From G965261055 sp965261055 [NCBI: Fibrobacteria bacterium] (lineage in GTDB: Bacteria > Fibrobacterota > Fibrobacteria > UBA11236): a stretch of 64,000 nt of DNA. A program made the translations under genes and the position numbers. Below the pieces are notes generated by a model. The model had not been told where the DNA came from. It did no database searches and saw only the letters and a list, made by a program, of their open reading frames with translations. Positions within the stretch are counted from its first letter, which is position 1, and each line of letters opens with the position of its first letter. The stretch lies in assembly GCA_965261055.1 (NCBI GenBank), contig OZ253440.1, positions 62,001-126,000 of the forward strand, written 5' to 3'. Below are positions 55,782-64,000 of this stretch, piece after piece.

Positions 55782-56873
55782 TTATTGTGGTGCCAGTTTA
55801 TCACCTTTATATAGTATTTTACCATGATAGTCATACAATGCTATTATTCGTTTAGTTTGCAGATAATCATTCATATAGTATCCTTTTTCCATTATTCTTC
55901 CATTATCGTAATACTCTGTGTAACCTCCTCGTAATTTCCCATTTTTAAAGTATTCTTTTGCCGATATTTTTCCATTATCGTGATATGTTGTGGCATTTCC
56001 TTCTAGTTTCCCATTTTTAAAGTATACTTTTGTCTTTATTTTTCCATTATCGTGATGCGTTGTGATACTTTCTAGGTTATCATTTTTATAGTATTCTTTT
56101 TGCTTTATTTTTCCATTATCGTGATATATTGTGATACTTTCTAGGTTATCATTTTTATAGTATCCTTTTTGCTTTATTTTTCCATTATCGTGATGCGTTA
56201 TGATACTTTCTAGGTTATCATTTTTATAGTATTCTTTTTGCTTTATTTTTCCATTATCGTGATGCGTTATGATACTTTCTAGGTTATCATTTTTATAGTA
56301 TTCTTTTTGCTTTATTTTTCCATTATCGTGATATATTGTGATACTTTCTAGGTTATCATTTTTATAGTATCCTTTTTGCTTTATTTTTCCATTATCGCGA
56401 TACATTGTGAGATTTCCTTCTAGTTTCCCATTTTTATAGTATTCTTTTTGCTTTATTTTTCCATTATCGCGATACATTGTGAGATTTCCTTCTAGTTTCC
56501 CATTTTTAAAGTATACTTTTATCTCTATTTTTCCATTATTGTGATACCCTATAAGTAATCCGTTCCATATTGATTCAAGATCATCTTTCTCATCAATATA
56601 ATTAGCTTCTTCAGCAGTTCTTTTTAGTTTACCTGATATGGAATAATCTTTAATAATTCCAATAGGCTTATTATTGTTATCAAAAGTGGCTATTCTGTAA
56701 TATTGTGCTTTATCTATTTCTGATGTTACTTTCGATTCAGAGTCATAATAAATTTTTGTGAGTCCTTTCCAATCTTTTTTTAAGGGTTTGTGTTTGATAA
56801 GAGAATGTTTAGACTGTGAACAAGAAAGGATCAGTAGTATTGTAAAAAGAAGTAAGCTTATTTTTTTAATCAT
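55782..56873 (-). CDS. YwqK/MORN-type repeat lipoprotein (363 residues)
   Basis: Lipoprotein signal peptide with lipobox LILSC (Cys18), then a 90-residue unique region and about ten repeats of 20-23 residues on the pattern YHDNGKIKQKEYYKNDNLES. Such repeats belong to the MORN_2/YwqK family, often labelled 'antitoxin' in databases without experimental support that applies here. The first 74 residues are identical to those of the 649-residue paralogue at 58753-60702. The C-terminus (KILYKGDKLAPQ) replaces the Cys-containing end found in the paralogues; that end lies broken just downstream. Confidence 0.82.
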   Translation of the reverse strand: MIKKISLLLFTILLILSCSQSKHSLIKHKPLKKDWKGLTKIYYDSESKVTSEIDKAQYYRIATFDNNNKPIGIIKDYSISGKLKRTAEEANYIDEKDDLESIWNGLLIGYHNNGKIEIKVYFKNGKLEGNLTMYRDNGKIKQKEYYKNGKLEGNLTMYRDNGKIKQKGYYKNDNLESITIYHDNGKIKQKEYYKNDNLESIITHHDNGKIKQKEYYKNDNLESIITHHDNGKIKQKGYYKNDNLESITIYHDNGKIKQKEYYKNDNLESITTHHDNGKIKTKVYFKNGKLEGNATTYHDNGKISAKEYFKNGKLRGGYTEYYDNGRIMEKGYYMNDYLQTKRIIALYDYHGKILYKGDKLAPQ

Positions 56874-56966
56874 GGTATATTTAGGTTTATTGTGAAACTG
56901 TCAAAAGGTTTGTCAAAAGATTTTGTTTATGAGGAAAGGGAAGTTAAATTGTGTAATGTTTTGTCT

Positions 56967-57128
56967 TTATACTTTCTGACAAACAACGATAAGAGTATTA
57001 TATAAGCTAGGAAAAAAGGAACTAACCAAAGTATCAAATTGAGAAAAGCCTTTTTTCTTAATATCTATGGATCCATAAATTTTACTGATTTTTCAAGGGG
57101 ATCCTTGAATCATTTGTTTCAGGGATTA
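56967..57128 (-). pseudogene. Truncated duplicate of a methyltransferase 3' end
   Basis: On the minus strand it reads LKQMIQGSP, stop, KISKIYGSIDIKKKGFSQFD, TLVSSFFPSLYNTLIVVCQKV, stop at 56967. This matches the C-terminus of the methyltransferase at 63668-64000 almost base for base. No 5' part is present. It sits upstream of the 363-residue lipoprotein. The rest of 57129-57352 holds only a conserved block and no gene. Confidence 0.8.
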
Positions 57129-57260
57129 AAATTTTACTTGTCAAATTGATCATATTGATCATAAAGGTTATTATAAATAAGAGTATCCATAGTAAGAAAG
57201 ATAAAAATATGTATTAGTAAATCAAGGTTAAATTATGTAGTTGAATTATTTGGTTTTAGT

Positions 57261-57300
57261 AAGGTTAGGTGGTTATCTTAATCAAAGAATTCACTTTTGA
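57261..57300. repeat. Conserved downstream block, copy B
   Basis: AAGGTTAGGTGGTTATCTTA and the next bases match the blocks at 55626 and 58650. It lies about 55 bases after the stop of the 380-residue lipoprotein gene. Confidence 0.65.
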
Positions 57301-57352
57301 AGTGATATTCTTCAACACTCTAAACTATATTGTTACTGGAAGCTGTGAGTTT

Positions 57353-58495
57353 TTAGGGACAGAGGAAAACTGTGCTGTCTGCTAAAAATTGTTGTTCTTG
57401 TTCAGCGGTGGCACCTTTAGTACGGCGTCCGTTGTCAAAACAGCTGACCTGAAATAGTGTGCCATCTGAATGGTAATTGATCTTATATCCGTGTCGTTTT
57501 TCGTCTTTATAGTTTGTTCTGGACCATATAGATCCGTCTGTTCGGTATTCGGTAGTAAGTTGTAAACCATCATTTTGATAGCTATAAATTATATAAATAC
57601 TATCCCTTAAATCTCTTAGTGTGTCTGTTCCTGTCCCCGTTATACAACTAGATAAATTTAAACCGTTATTATTGCCATTTTGGTAGCAGTCTAAATCACT
57701 TATACTTCCGTCTGTTCTGTATTCAGTAAATAGTCCCTGTAGATTATCATTTTGATAGCTATAAATTATATAAATACTATCCTTTAAATCTCTTAGTGTA
57801 TCTATTCCTGTTCCTGTTATACAACCAGATAAATTTAAACCGTTATTATCGCTATTTTGGTAGCAGTCTAAATCATTTATACTTCCGTCTATTCCGTATT
57901 CAGTAAATAGTCCCTGTAGACTATCATTTTGATAGCTATAAATTATATAAATACTATCTCTTAAATCTCTTAGTGTATCTATTCCTGTTCCTGTTATACA
58001 ACCAGATAAATTTAAACTGTTATTATTGCCATTTTGGTAGCAGTCTAAATCAATTATCCTTCCGTCTAAATAGTACTTGAAATTAAGTCCGTGTCGTTCT
58101 CCATTTTTGTAGTTTTGTGTTTCCCCTAAGATTCCGTTTGGCCAGTAAGAAGTATAAAGTCCCTGTAAACTACTGTTTTGATAGCTATAGATTAAAATAA
58201 TGCTATCCCTTAAGTCTCTTAGTGTGTCTGTTCCTGTTCCAATTATACAAGTTGTTAAAATTATGTATAGACTGTCGTTTTGATAGCAACTCAAAGAATA
58301 TATACTTCCGTCTGAATTGTAAGTGAAAGCATATCCGTGCTGTTTTCCATCTTTGTATGGAGTTATTTTTTGCACTTGCCCGTTATCGTAAAATACAGTG
58401 TCGGCTCTATTGTCCTGAATACTTGATACGTTAATTAGATTTTCGCAGTTAAATAAAAATAAAAAACAAACAATCAATAGAATTATTTTTTTCAT
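57353..58495 (-). CDS. Repeat lipoprotein with Cys-containing 59-residue modules
   Basis: A 380-residue lipoprotein (signal peptide to about Cys17 in FLFLFNC; Asn at -1 is not canonical). The body mixes YwqK-type segments (NGQVQKITPYKDGKQHGYAFTY) with four larger modules, each with CYQN, then GCITGTGTDTLRDLRDSI and YSYQNDSLQGLFTEY. The end, SCFDNGRRTKGAT...FLCP, is related to that of the 649-residue protein (SCYTSGIQTKSAT...FICP), so the two share a C-terminal cap with two Cys. ATG 58495 is used; the longer frame to 58555 would put a non-hydrophobic stretch ahead of the signal peptide. Function unknown. Confidence 0.75.
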   Translation of the reverse strand: MKKIILLIVCFLFLFNCENLINVSSIQDNRADTVFYDNGQVQKITPYKDGKQHGYAFTYNSDGSIYSLSCYQNDSLYIILTTCIIGTGTDTLRDLRDSIILIYSYQNSSLQGLYTSYWPNGILGETQNYKNGERHGLNFKYYLDGRIIDLDCYQNGNNNSLNLSGCITGTGIDTLRDLRDSIYIIYSYQNDSLQGLFTEYGIDGSINDLDCYQNSDNNGLNLSGCITGTGIDTLRDLKDSIYIIYSYQNDNLQGLFTEYRTDGSISDLDCYQNGNNNGLNLSSCITGTGTDTLRDLRDSIYIIYSYQNDGLQLTTEYRTDGSIWSRTNYKDEKRHGYKINYHSDGTLFQVSCFDNGRRTKGATAEQEQQFLADSTVFLCP

Positions 58496-58649
58496 AGGGT
58501 TATTTTTGAGTTGGATCACACAAAAAAAAGTAGTTTTTTTTATTTTATTTTTCAATAAATCACGGTAATTATTGATAATTTTATTGACTGCTTAAATTAT
58601 AATTTGCTCTGTTATCAAAAAATTTATAAAGTAACTGTGATTTCTTAAT

Positions 58650-58687
58650 AAGATTAAGTGATTATCTCAATCAAAGAATTTGCTTTT
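58650..58687. repeat. Conserved downstream block, copy C
   Basis: AAGATTAAGTGATTATCTCA and the next bases match copies A and B. It lies about 65 bases after the stop of the 649-residue gene. Confidence 0.65.
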
Positions 58688-58752
58688 AGTGTGACTATAT
58701 AAAATATTTTGATTAATTTTGATTAGGATGTTTAGTTTATAACTTAATGAGG

Positions 58753-60702
58753 CTAAGGGCAAATAAAAATTTTAGGATTAATCGGATATTGCTCTATCAT
58801 AGCTGGAGTTGCAGATTTAGTTTGTATACCGCTTGTATAGCAAGATAGGTCAGAGATCTTTCCATTGTTGTATTTTGTAGCAAGACTCTCTTGCTTACCC
58901 TCTTTGAAGTATCCTTTTACTTTTACCTTTCCATTTTTATCATACCATTTGTTAATTCCTTCTTTCTTACCATCTTTGAAGTTTATTTCGCTTTTAATCT
59001 CTCCATTTTCGTAGTAGCTTGTACTAAGTCCCTCTGCTTTTCCATTTTTGATATTGGATTTGATATTAATTGTCCCATTTTCGTAGTAGAGTGTAGAACT
59101 TCCTTTTCGTTTTCCATCTTTGAAGTTTATTTTTGTCTTTATTTTTCCATTTTCATAATACTCTGTGGAACTTCCTTCAGGTTTCCCATTTTTGAAGTAT
59201 TCTTTTGTCTTTATTTCCCCATTTTCATAATACTCTGTGGAACTTCCTTCTTTTTTCCCATCTTTAAAGTTGGTTTTTTTCCATATTTTCCCATTTTCAT
59301 AATACTCTGTGAAACTTTCCTCAGGTTTTTCATCTTTGAAGTATTCTTTTGTCTTTATTTCTCCATTTTCGTAGTAGAGTGTAGAACTTCCATCTAGTTT
59401 TCCACCTTTATAGTTTGCTGTTCCCTCTATTTTCCCATTATTGTAATATTTTGTGAAACTTCCTTCTTTTTTCCCATCTTTATAGTATCCTGTTTCTGAT
59501 ATTTTTCCATTATCGTGATAATACCATGTTTCTTTTTTTTCATCTTTGAAGTATTCTTTTTGCCATATTTTCCCATTATTGTGATATTTTGTAAAACTTC
59601 CTTCAGGTTTCCCACCTTTATAGTATCCTTTTGTCTCTATTTCCCCATTATTGTGATACTCTGTGAAATTTCCTTCTAGTTTCCCATCTTTGAAGTTTCT
59701 TTTTGCGGAGATTCTTCCATTATTGAAATACTCTGTGGCAATTCCTTCTCGTTTTCCATCTTTGAAGTTTCTTTTTGTGGATATTTTTCCATTATTGAAA
59801 TACTCTGTGGCAATTCCTTCTCGTTTTCCATCTTTGAAGTTTCTTTTTGCGGAGATTCTTCCATTATTGAAATACTCTGTAGCAATTCCTTCTAGTTTCC
59901 CATCTTTATAGTACCCTTTTGTCTCTATTTTTCCATTATAGCGATACCATGTAGCAATTCCTTCTAGTTTCCCATCTTTGAAGTATTCTTTTGTCTTTAT
60001 TTTTCCATTATTGAAATACTCTGTGAAATTTTCTTCTTTTTTCCCATTTTTATAGTATCCTGTTTCCGATATTTTTCCATTATTGAAATACTCTGTGGCA
60101 ATTCCTTCTAGTTTCCCATCTTTGAAGTTTCTTTTTGCGGATATTTTTCCATTATTGAAATACTCTGTGAAATTTTCTTCTTTTTTCCCATTTTTATAGT
60201 ATCCTGTTTCTGATATTTTCCCATTATCGTGATAATACCATGTTTCTTTTTTCTCATCTTTATAGTAGTATTCTTTTCGCCATATTTTCCCATTATCATG
60301 ATACTCTGTGAAATTTTCTTCTTTTTTCCCATTTTTATAGTATCCTTTTACCTTTATTTTTCCATTATCGTGATATCCTATAACTAATCCGTTCCATATT
60401 GATTTACGATCATCTTCCTTATCAATATAATTAGCTTCTTCAGTAGTTCCTTTTAGTTTACCTGATATAAAATAATCTTCAATAATTCCAATAGGCTTAT
60501 TATTGTTATCAAAAGTGGCTATTCTGTAATATTGTGCTTTATCTATTTCTGATGTTACTTTCGATTCAGAGTCATAATAAATTTTTGTGAGTCCTTTCCA
60601 ATCTTTTTTTAAGGGTTTGTGTTTGATAAGAGAATGTTTAGACTGTGAACAAGAAAGGATCAGTAGTATTGTAAAAAGAAGTAAGCTTATTTTCTTAATC
60701 AT
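58753..60702 (-). CDS. YwqK/MORN-type repeat lipoprotein (649 residues)
   Basis: Lipobox LILSC at Cys18, a 100-residue N-terminal region nearly identical to the 363-residue paralogue, then about 22 repeats of the form YYENGEIKTKEYFKDGKPEG, and the end cap SCYTSGIQTKSATPAMIEQ ... FICP. The repeats should form an extended beta-hairpin array on the cell surface or in the periplasm. Repeat DNA is similar between units, so slippage or unequal exchange is likely. Function unknown. Confidence 0.82.
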   Translation of the reverse strand: MIKKISLLLFTILLILSCSQSKHSLIKHKPLKKDWKGLTKIYYDSESKVTSEIDKAQYYRIATFDNNNKPIGIIEDYFISGKLKGTTEEANYIDKEDDRKSIWNGLVIGYHDNGKIKVKGYYKNGKKEENFTEYHDNGKIWRKEYYYKDEKKETWYYHDNGKISETGYYKNGKKEENFTEYFNNGKISAKRNFKDGKLEGIATEYFNNGKISETGYYKNGKKEENFTEYFNNGKIKTKEYFKDGKLEGIATWYRYNGKIETKGYYKDGKLEGIATEYFNNGRISAKRNFKDGKREGIATEYFNNGKISTKRNFKDGKREGIATEYFNNGRISAKRNFKDGKLEGNFTEYHNNGEIETKGYYKGGKPEGSFTKYHNNGKIWQKEYFKDEKKETWYYHDNGKISETGYYKDGKKEGSFTKYYNNGKIEGTANYKGGKLDGSSTLYYENGEIKTKEYFKDEKPEESFTEYYENGKIWKKTNFKDGKKEGSSTEYYENGEIKTKEYFKNGKPEGSSTEYYENGKIKTKINFKDGKRKGSSTLYYENGTINIKSNIKNGKAEGLSTSYYENGEIKSEINFKDGKKEGINKWYDKNGKVKVKGYFKEGKQESLATKYNNGKISDLSCYTSGIQTKSATPAMIEQYPINPKIFICP

Positions 60703-60887
60703 GGTATATTTGGGTTTATTTTTGAAACCGTCAAAAGGTCTGCCAAAGGGTTTGTTTATGAGGAGGGAGGTTAAGTTGTGTAATATTTAATATTATCTTT
60801 TTATGAGTTGCGGTAATTTTATGATTACCCAATATAAAGTATATATATTATACCGTTGTTGCGTCTATGGATTGTTTTAAACTTTGA

Positions 60888-61085
60888 TTAGGGGTGTTTA
60901 ATTTATGATTTAATGGAGCTAAGGGTAAGTAAAAATTTTAGAATTAGTTGAGTATTGCTCTATTATAGCTGGAGTTGTAGATTTAGTTCAAAAACTGCTT
61001 GTATAGCAAGATATAGGTCAAAGATTTTTCCATTGTTATACTTTGTAGCGAAATCCTCTACTTTACCATCTTTATAGTTACCTTT
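60888..61085 (-). pseudogene. Broken 3' end of another repeat lipoprotein gene
   Basis: Bases match the 3' end and downstream flank of the 649-residue gene (58710-58890), for instance TTTGATTAGG, TAGCTGGAGTTG and TTTTCCATTGTT, but with several indels. No start or repeats remain. From 61086 to 61353 I see no gene; 60703-60790 is the duplicated upstream flank of the 649-residue gene. Confidence 0.72.
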
Positions 61086-61353
61086 TTTTTTGCTTGTGTT
61101 TTTCTGAAATTACGCCATAAATTTTCCCTAGTAATCACCAAGGAAAGATGTATAAATTTTAGTCTAAGTATAAGGCAAAACCGTAATTATTATTCCGCCT
61201 ACGATTTAATTATACCCACTACTGCTTTAACAGTCTTATTTTTTACATATGGTTTCCTTTTGTTTTATTAGTTCTGTTTTAATCCTTCGCCATTTGTTAA
61301 TTTTTTAGCTATTTCCCGTATTCTTTGCATTTGATATGCGTCAAACTTCTCCT

Positions 61354-62841
61354 TTAAATAGCTACTCCAAAAATATACTTTGCTAACAAGTAGAAAACTG
61401 AAGTGATAACTATTACTCCCCATAGATTAAATAAAATTCCTGCCCTAATCATCTGCTTTATTTTGACATAACCAGAGCTAAATACTATAGCCTGAGTAGG
61501 TGAAGCAATAGGCATCATAAAAGCACAACTTGCAGAAAGTGTTGCGGGAAGCATTAAGATTATTGGATCTAAACCTAAAATGACACTTGCTTTTGCTAGT
61601 ATTGGTAGTACTAAGTTTGTTGTAGCCGTATTAGAGGTTATTTCAGTTAAAAAAGTAAGAATAAGGCAGACTATAATAATGATAAAAAATGGATTGTCAA
61701 TTTCTAAATTTGTAAATAGATTGCCAACTATGTTAGAAAGTCCACTACTGTTGAATCCTCCAGCAATGGCAAATCCACCACCAAATAACAACAGTATTCC
61801 CCATGGTAATTTTCTTACTTTCCGCCAGGTTAGTAACATTTCTTTTGGTTTATCTTCAGATGGAATTATAAAAAGGAATAAGGAAGTTACAATAGCAATT
61901 GACGCATCACTTACCATTTCTAACCTAAAGATAGTTCTCCAGCCATGTATGGTAAATGATTCGCTTAAAGTAATATCAGAACCAGTTATCCATAAAATTA
62001 CTGCAGATAAGAAGATAAGTCCAGATATTAATTCATCTCTCCTTAATTTTCCTAGATCTTTTAATAAGTTTTTTATCATATCTTTATTTTTAAAGACAGT
62101 AATTTTAGGCATTCTAAAAATTACTTTGGTCATTAGTAACCAACCAGTAAATACAAAGGTAGCTGAAATAGGTAATCCTATCATCATCCATTGAGTAAAC
62201 CCTACTTGAGGTAGATTAGGAAATAATTCGTGATATAATTCTACAAATACCATATTAGGTATAGTACCAATCAAAGTGGTCATTCCTCCCATATCCGCAG
62301 AGTAAGCTATGCCCAACATTAGTGCCACTGCAAATTTTGATATAAATTTTTTAGATCCTTTCATTTCGCTTATAACAGATAAGCCTATAGGCATCATAAC
62401 CATTACTGAGGCAGTATTTGTAATCCACATACTCAATCCAGCAGTAGCCACCATAAAACCAAGTATTAAATGATCTGGTTTACTTCCGATAATATTTACA
62501 ATGTGTAGTGCTATACGTTTATGAAGGTTAGAGTTCTGTATCCCTTGAGCTAACATCAATCCTCCTAAGAACAAGAAAATAATTTCTTTACCAAAAAATA
62601 AGGCAGTTGCCCTTGTATCTAATATTCCAAAAAATGGAAAAAGGAATATGGGAAATAATGATGTGATGGCAATTGGAACAACTTCAAAAATCCAAAAAAT
62701 AGCCATAATAACTACAATCGCAGCCATTATTGGGGCTTTAGGGTTCTCTTGTGAAGGCACCAAATAATAGCATAAAATAGCTAAGAATATGGCTAAAATA
62801 GCATATATCCATTTACCTTTTAAAGGTCTGTACTTGTTCAT
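61354..62841 (-). CDS. DASS/SLC13-family sodium:anion symporter
   Basis: A 495-residue membrane protein with about 12-14 hydrophobic segments. Family motifs: the first SNT-like motif MWITNTASVMVMMP and the second EITSNTATTNLVLPIL, together with GGGFAIAGGF and MPIASPTQAIVFSSG. These transporters take up di- and tricarboxylates (succinate, malate, citrate) or sulfate. A dicarboxylate would fit the TCA genes of the window, by inference. It stands alone. Confidence 0.88.
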   Translation of the reverse strand: MNKYRPLKGKWIYAILAIFLAILCYYLVPSQENPKAPIMAAIVVIMAIFWIFEVVPIAITSLFPIFLFPFFGILDTRATALFFGKEIIFLFLGGLMLAQGIQNSNLHKRIALHIVNIIGSKPDHLILGFMVATAGLSMWITNTASVMVMMPIGLSVISEMKGSKKFISKFAVALMLGIAYSADMGGMTTLIGTIPNMVFVELYHELFPNLPQVGFTQWMMIGLPISATFVFTGWLLMTKVIFRMPKITVFKNKDMIKNLLKDLGKLRRDELISGLIFLSAVILWITGSDITLSESFTIHGWRTIFRLEMVSDASIAIVTSLFLFIIPSEDKPKEMLLTWRKVRKLPWGILLLFGGGFAIAGGFNSSGLSNIVGNLFTNLEIDNPFFIIIIVCLILTFLTEITSNTATTNLVLPILAKASVILGLDPIILMLPATLSASCAFMMPIASPTQAIVFSSGYVKIKQMIRAGILFNLWGVIVITSVFYLLAKYIFGVAI

Positions 62842-62953
62842 AAGTTTTTATATAAATTAAAACTTTATATCTATATCTAGATAATATCTTTTTAGTATAG
62901 TGTCAAAGAGGAGTATTTTATTTATTAGCTTAGTTATTTTAAAAATATTTCAA

Positions 62954-63553
62954 TTATTCCGATTCCAATCTTTCTCTTAAATTAGTTAATTTTTCCCCAT
63001 GATAGGTGAAATATTCTGCACCTCGTGCGCTTTCCCAATTGTACCCATACTCTCTTAAAAACTTTAAAGCTGCAGCAGAAATTGACATCTCTTCTTCCCC
63101 TATTTTTACTTGATTTTTATTTGACGAAACTACAACTTTTTTATCTGTATTTTTAGTAAAAACTAATTCACTCCCTATTTCTATACCAAAGAGTTTAAAA
63201 TTGAAATTTTGTCTTTTCTCTTTACTTTTCTCTATCTTTAACAAATCATCTTTGTCTTCAATAAAAGAATCCTTTGGGGTTACATCTTCTCCTTCAATAA
63301 GTTCTAATACTTCTTTTACCTTTTCTTGAGATACAGTAAAAAATTCTCGTTTTGGGTTTACTCTATAATCATCAAAAATACTATGGATACGTTTTTCTGC
63401 ATCTGCAATAGTAATTTTTCTTGCATAAAAACACTCAAAAGGAAGAGGGACTCCAGTTGTGTGTAATTGTTTCATTCTTTTTTCTAAGTTATCAGCTCTT
63501 CCAATTTTTATATAATCAGGTATTGATTCATTTGTTAAGATATATATAATCAT
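62954..63553 (-). CDS. T5orf172/GIY-YIG-like domain protein
   Basis: A 199-residue protein. Residues 1-90 (IYILTNESIPDYIKIGRADNLEKRMKQLHTTGVPLPF ... AEKRIHSIFDDYR) match the T5orf172/MUG113 domain, a GIY-YIG-related fold common in phage and mobile-element proteins. The rest is charged, with no domain recognised. Role unknown; often carried by accessory DNA. Confidence 0.8.
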   Translation of the reverse strand: MIIYILTNESIPDYIKIGRADNLEKRMKQLHTTGVPLPFECFYARKITIADAEKRIHSIFDDYRVNPKREFFTVSQEKVKEVLELIEGEDVTPKDSFIEDKDDLLKIEKSKEKRQNFNFKLFGIEIGSELVFTKNTDKKVVVSSNKNQVKIGEEEMSISAAALKFLREYGYNWESARGAEYFTYHGEKLTNLRERLESE

Positions 63554-63667
63554 TATTATTAAGTATACCTTTTATTAGTTGTTTATAACAAGATATTATA
63601 TAGATTATTTTTTTCTTCATGAAAGTTTACTTTTTCTAACATAGTTAAGTTGTGTAATATTTTGTCC

Positions 63668-64000
63668 TTATACTTTCTGACAAACAACGATAAGAGTACT
63701 AGATAAGCTAGGGAAAAAGGAACTAACCAAAGTATCAAATTGAGAAAAGCCTTTTTTCCTAATATCTGTGGATCCATAAATTTTACTGATTTTCCAAGGG
63801 GATTCTTGAATCATTTGTTTCAAGGATAAGTAAGTGAAAGGGCGTATATGACCAGCAACCTCATTAGAATTAGCTATTAATTTTCCTAAAGGATTACCAT
63901 AATGACTAGAAGTAGCTCCTACTTCTGATCTGATAGGTTGCCAACCAAATAAAAAAAAGAAAAATCGATTTATGTACCAAGCTATATTAGGAGTGGTTAA
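63668..64000 (-). CDS. SAM-dependent methyltransferase, C-terminal part (gene runs off the window)
   Basis: The minus-strand frame is open from the right edge to TAA at 63668 (110 residues seen): TTPNIAWYINRFFFFLFGWQP, SSHYGNPLGK, AGHIRPFTYLSLKQMI, FFPSLSSTLIVVCQKV. This is the usual end of Methyltransf_11/23-type enzymes (TPN...GHIRxFT...PSLASxLIVVAxK). The catalytic SAM motif lies outside the window. Its 3' end is duplicated at 56967-57128. Confidence 0.75.
   Translation of the reverse strand, partial: LTTPNIAWYINRFFFFLFGWQPIRSEVGATSSHYGNPLGKLIANSNEVAGHIRPFTYLSLKQMIQESPWKISKIYGSTDIRKKGFSQFDTLVSSFFPSLSSTLIVVCQKV

Noticed and set aside
58891-59911. Plus-strand open frames opposite the repeat lipoprotein
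   Set aside because: Low-complexity shadows of the repeat units; no ribosome binding site or signal of their own.
55782-60702. Classical toxin-antitoxin system (from the YwqK 'antitoxin' label)
   Set aside because: The proteins are exported lipoproteins of 360-650 residues and no toxin-like small gene accompanies them.
63583-63777. A 64-residue membrane-like protein at the right edge
   Set aside because: It is a shadow: another frame of the same strand carries the conserved methyltransferase C-terminus through this region, and an in-frame TGA lies just upstream of the apparent ATG.

Overview
The window looks like a chromosome segment of an AT-rich Gram-negative bacterium that uses the standard genetic code. 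LPS export genes (lptC, lptA, lptB), MCE/MlaE lipid-transport genes, porin-like proteins and many lipoproteins show a two-membrane envelope. The bacillithiol enzyme BshC, a small conserved protein otherwise seen mainly in Bacteroidetes, HPr kinase, RpoN and an LDH-type malate dehydrogenase suggest the Fibrobacterota/Chlorobi/Bacteroidota side of the tree. That placement is inference; no rRNA gene is present to settle it.

Layout. 1-2452: isocitrate dehydrogenase (cut by the window start) and citrate synthase. 2516-4830: an L-domain/leucine-rich-repeat lipoprotein followed by a decayed second copy. 4934-8360: methyltransferase, bshC, a small conserved protein, an NqrM-like protein and a DUF454 membrane protein. 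8397-12070: sucC, sucD, mdh and a secreted protein, so five TCA-cycle genes lie within 11.4 kb. 12207-13904: a graveyard of two type II restriction-modification systems. 14164-23831: two tRNA genes, two divergent phosphohexomutases, and a minus-strand run of FAD oxidoreductase, clpC, ArsC-like and flavoprotein genes. 23934-40907: housekeeping genes (RND exporter, ung, porin, xseAB, alaS, ABC ATPase, pdxB, cysE, comF, scpAB, mutS).

40911-51525 is a tightly packed ten-gene minus-strand block: sigma-54 activator, lptC, lptA, lptB, rpoN, hprK, mlaD-like, ptsH, ptsI, mlaE. It joins envelope lipid and LPS transport to sigma-54 and to a PTS phosphorelay with no EII in view. Its most striking member is lptB, whose ABC domain is followed by about 25 near-perfect copies of a 45-bp repeat encoding a roughly 380-residue lysine-rich tail. 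The activator has lost the receiver phosphorylation site. Upstream lies grpE-dnaK-dnaJ, and grpE also carries tandem repeats.

55660-64000 is an accessory region. It holds three YwqK/MORN-type repeat lipoproteins, two with virtually identical N-termini, surrounded by decayed C-terminal fragments, a conserved downstream sequence block, and a truncated duplicate of a methyltransferase 3' end whose parent lies at the right edge. It also has a DASS-type anion transporter and a T5orf172-domain protein. The region looks like a site of repeated duplication, recombination and decay of surface lipoprotein genes.
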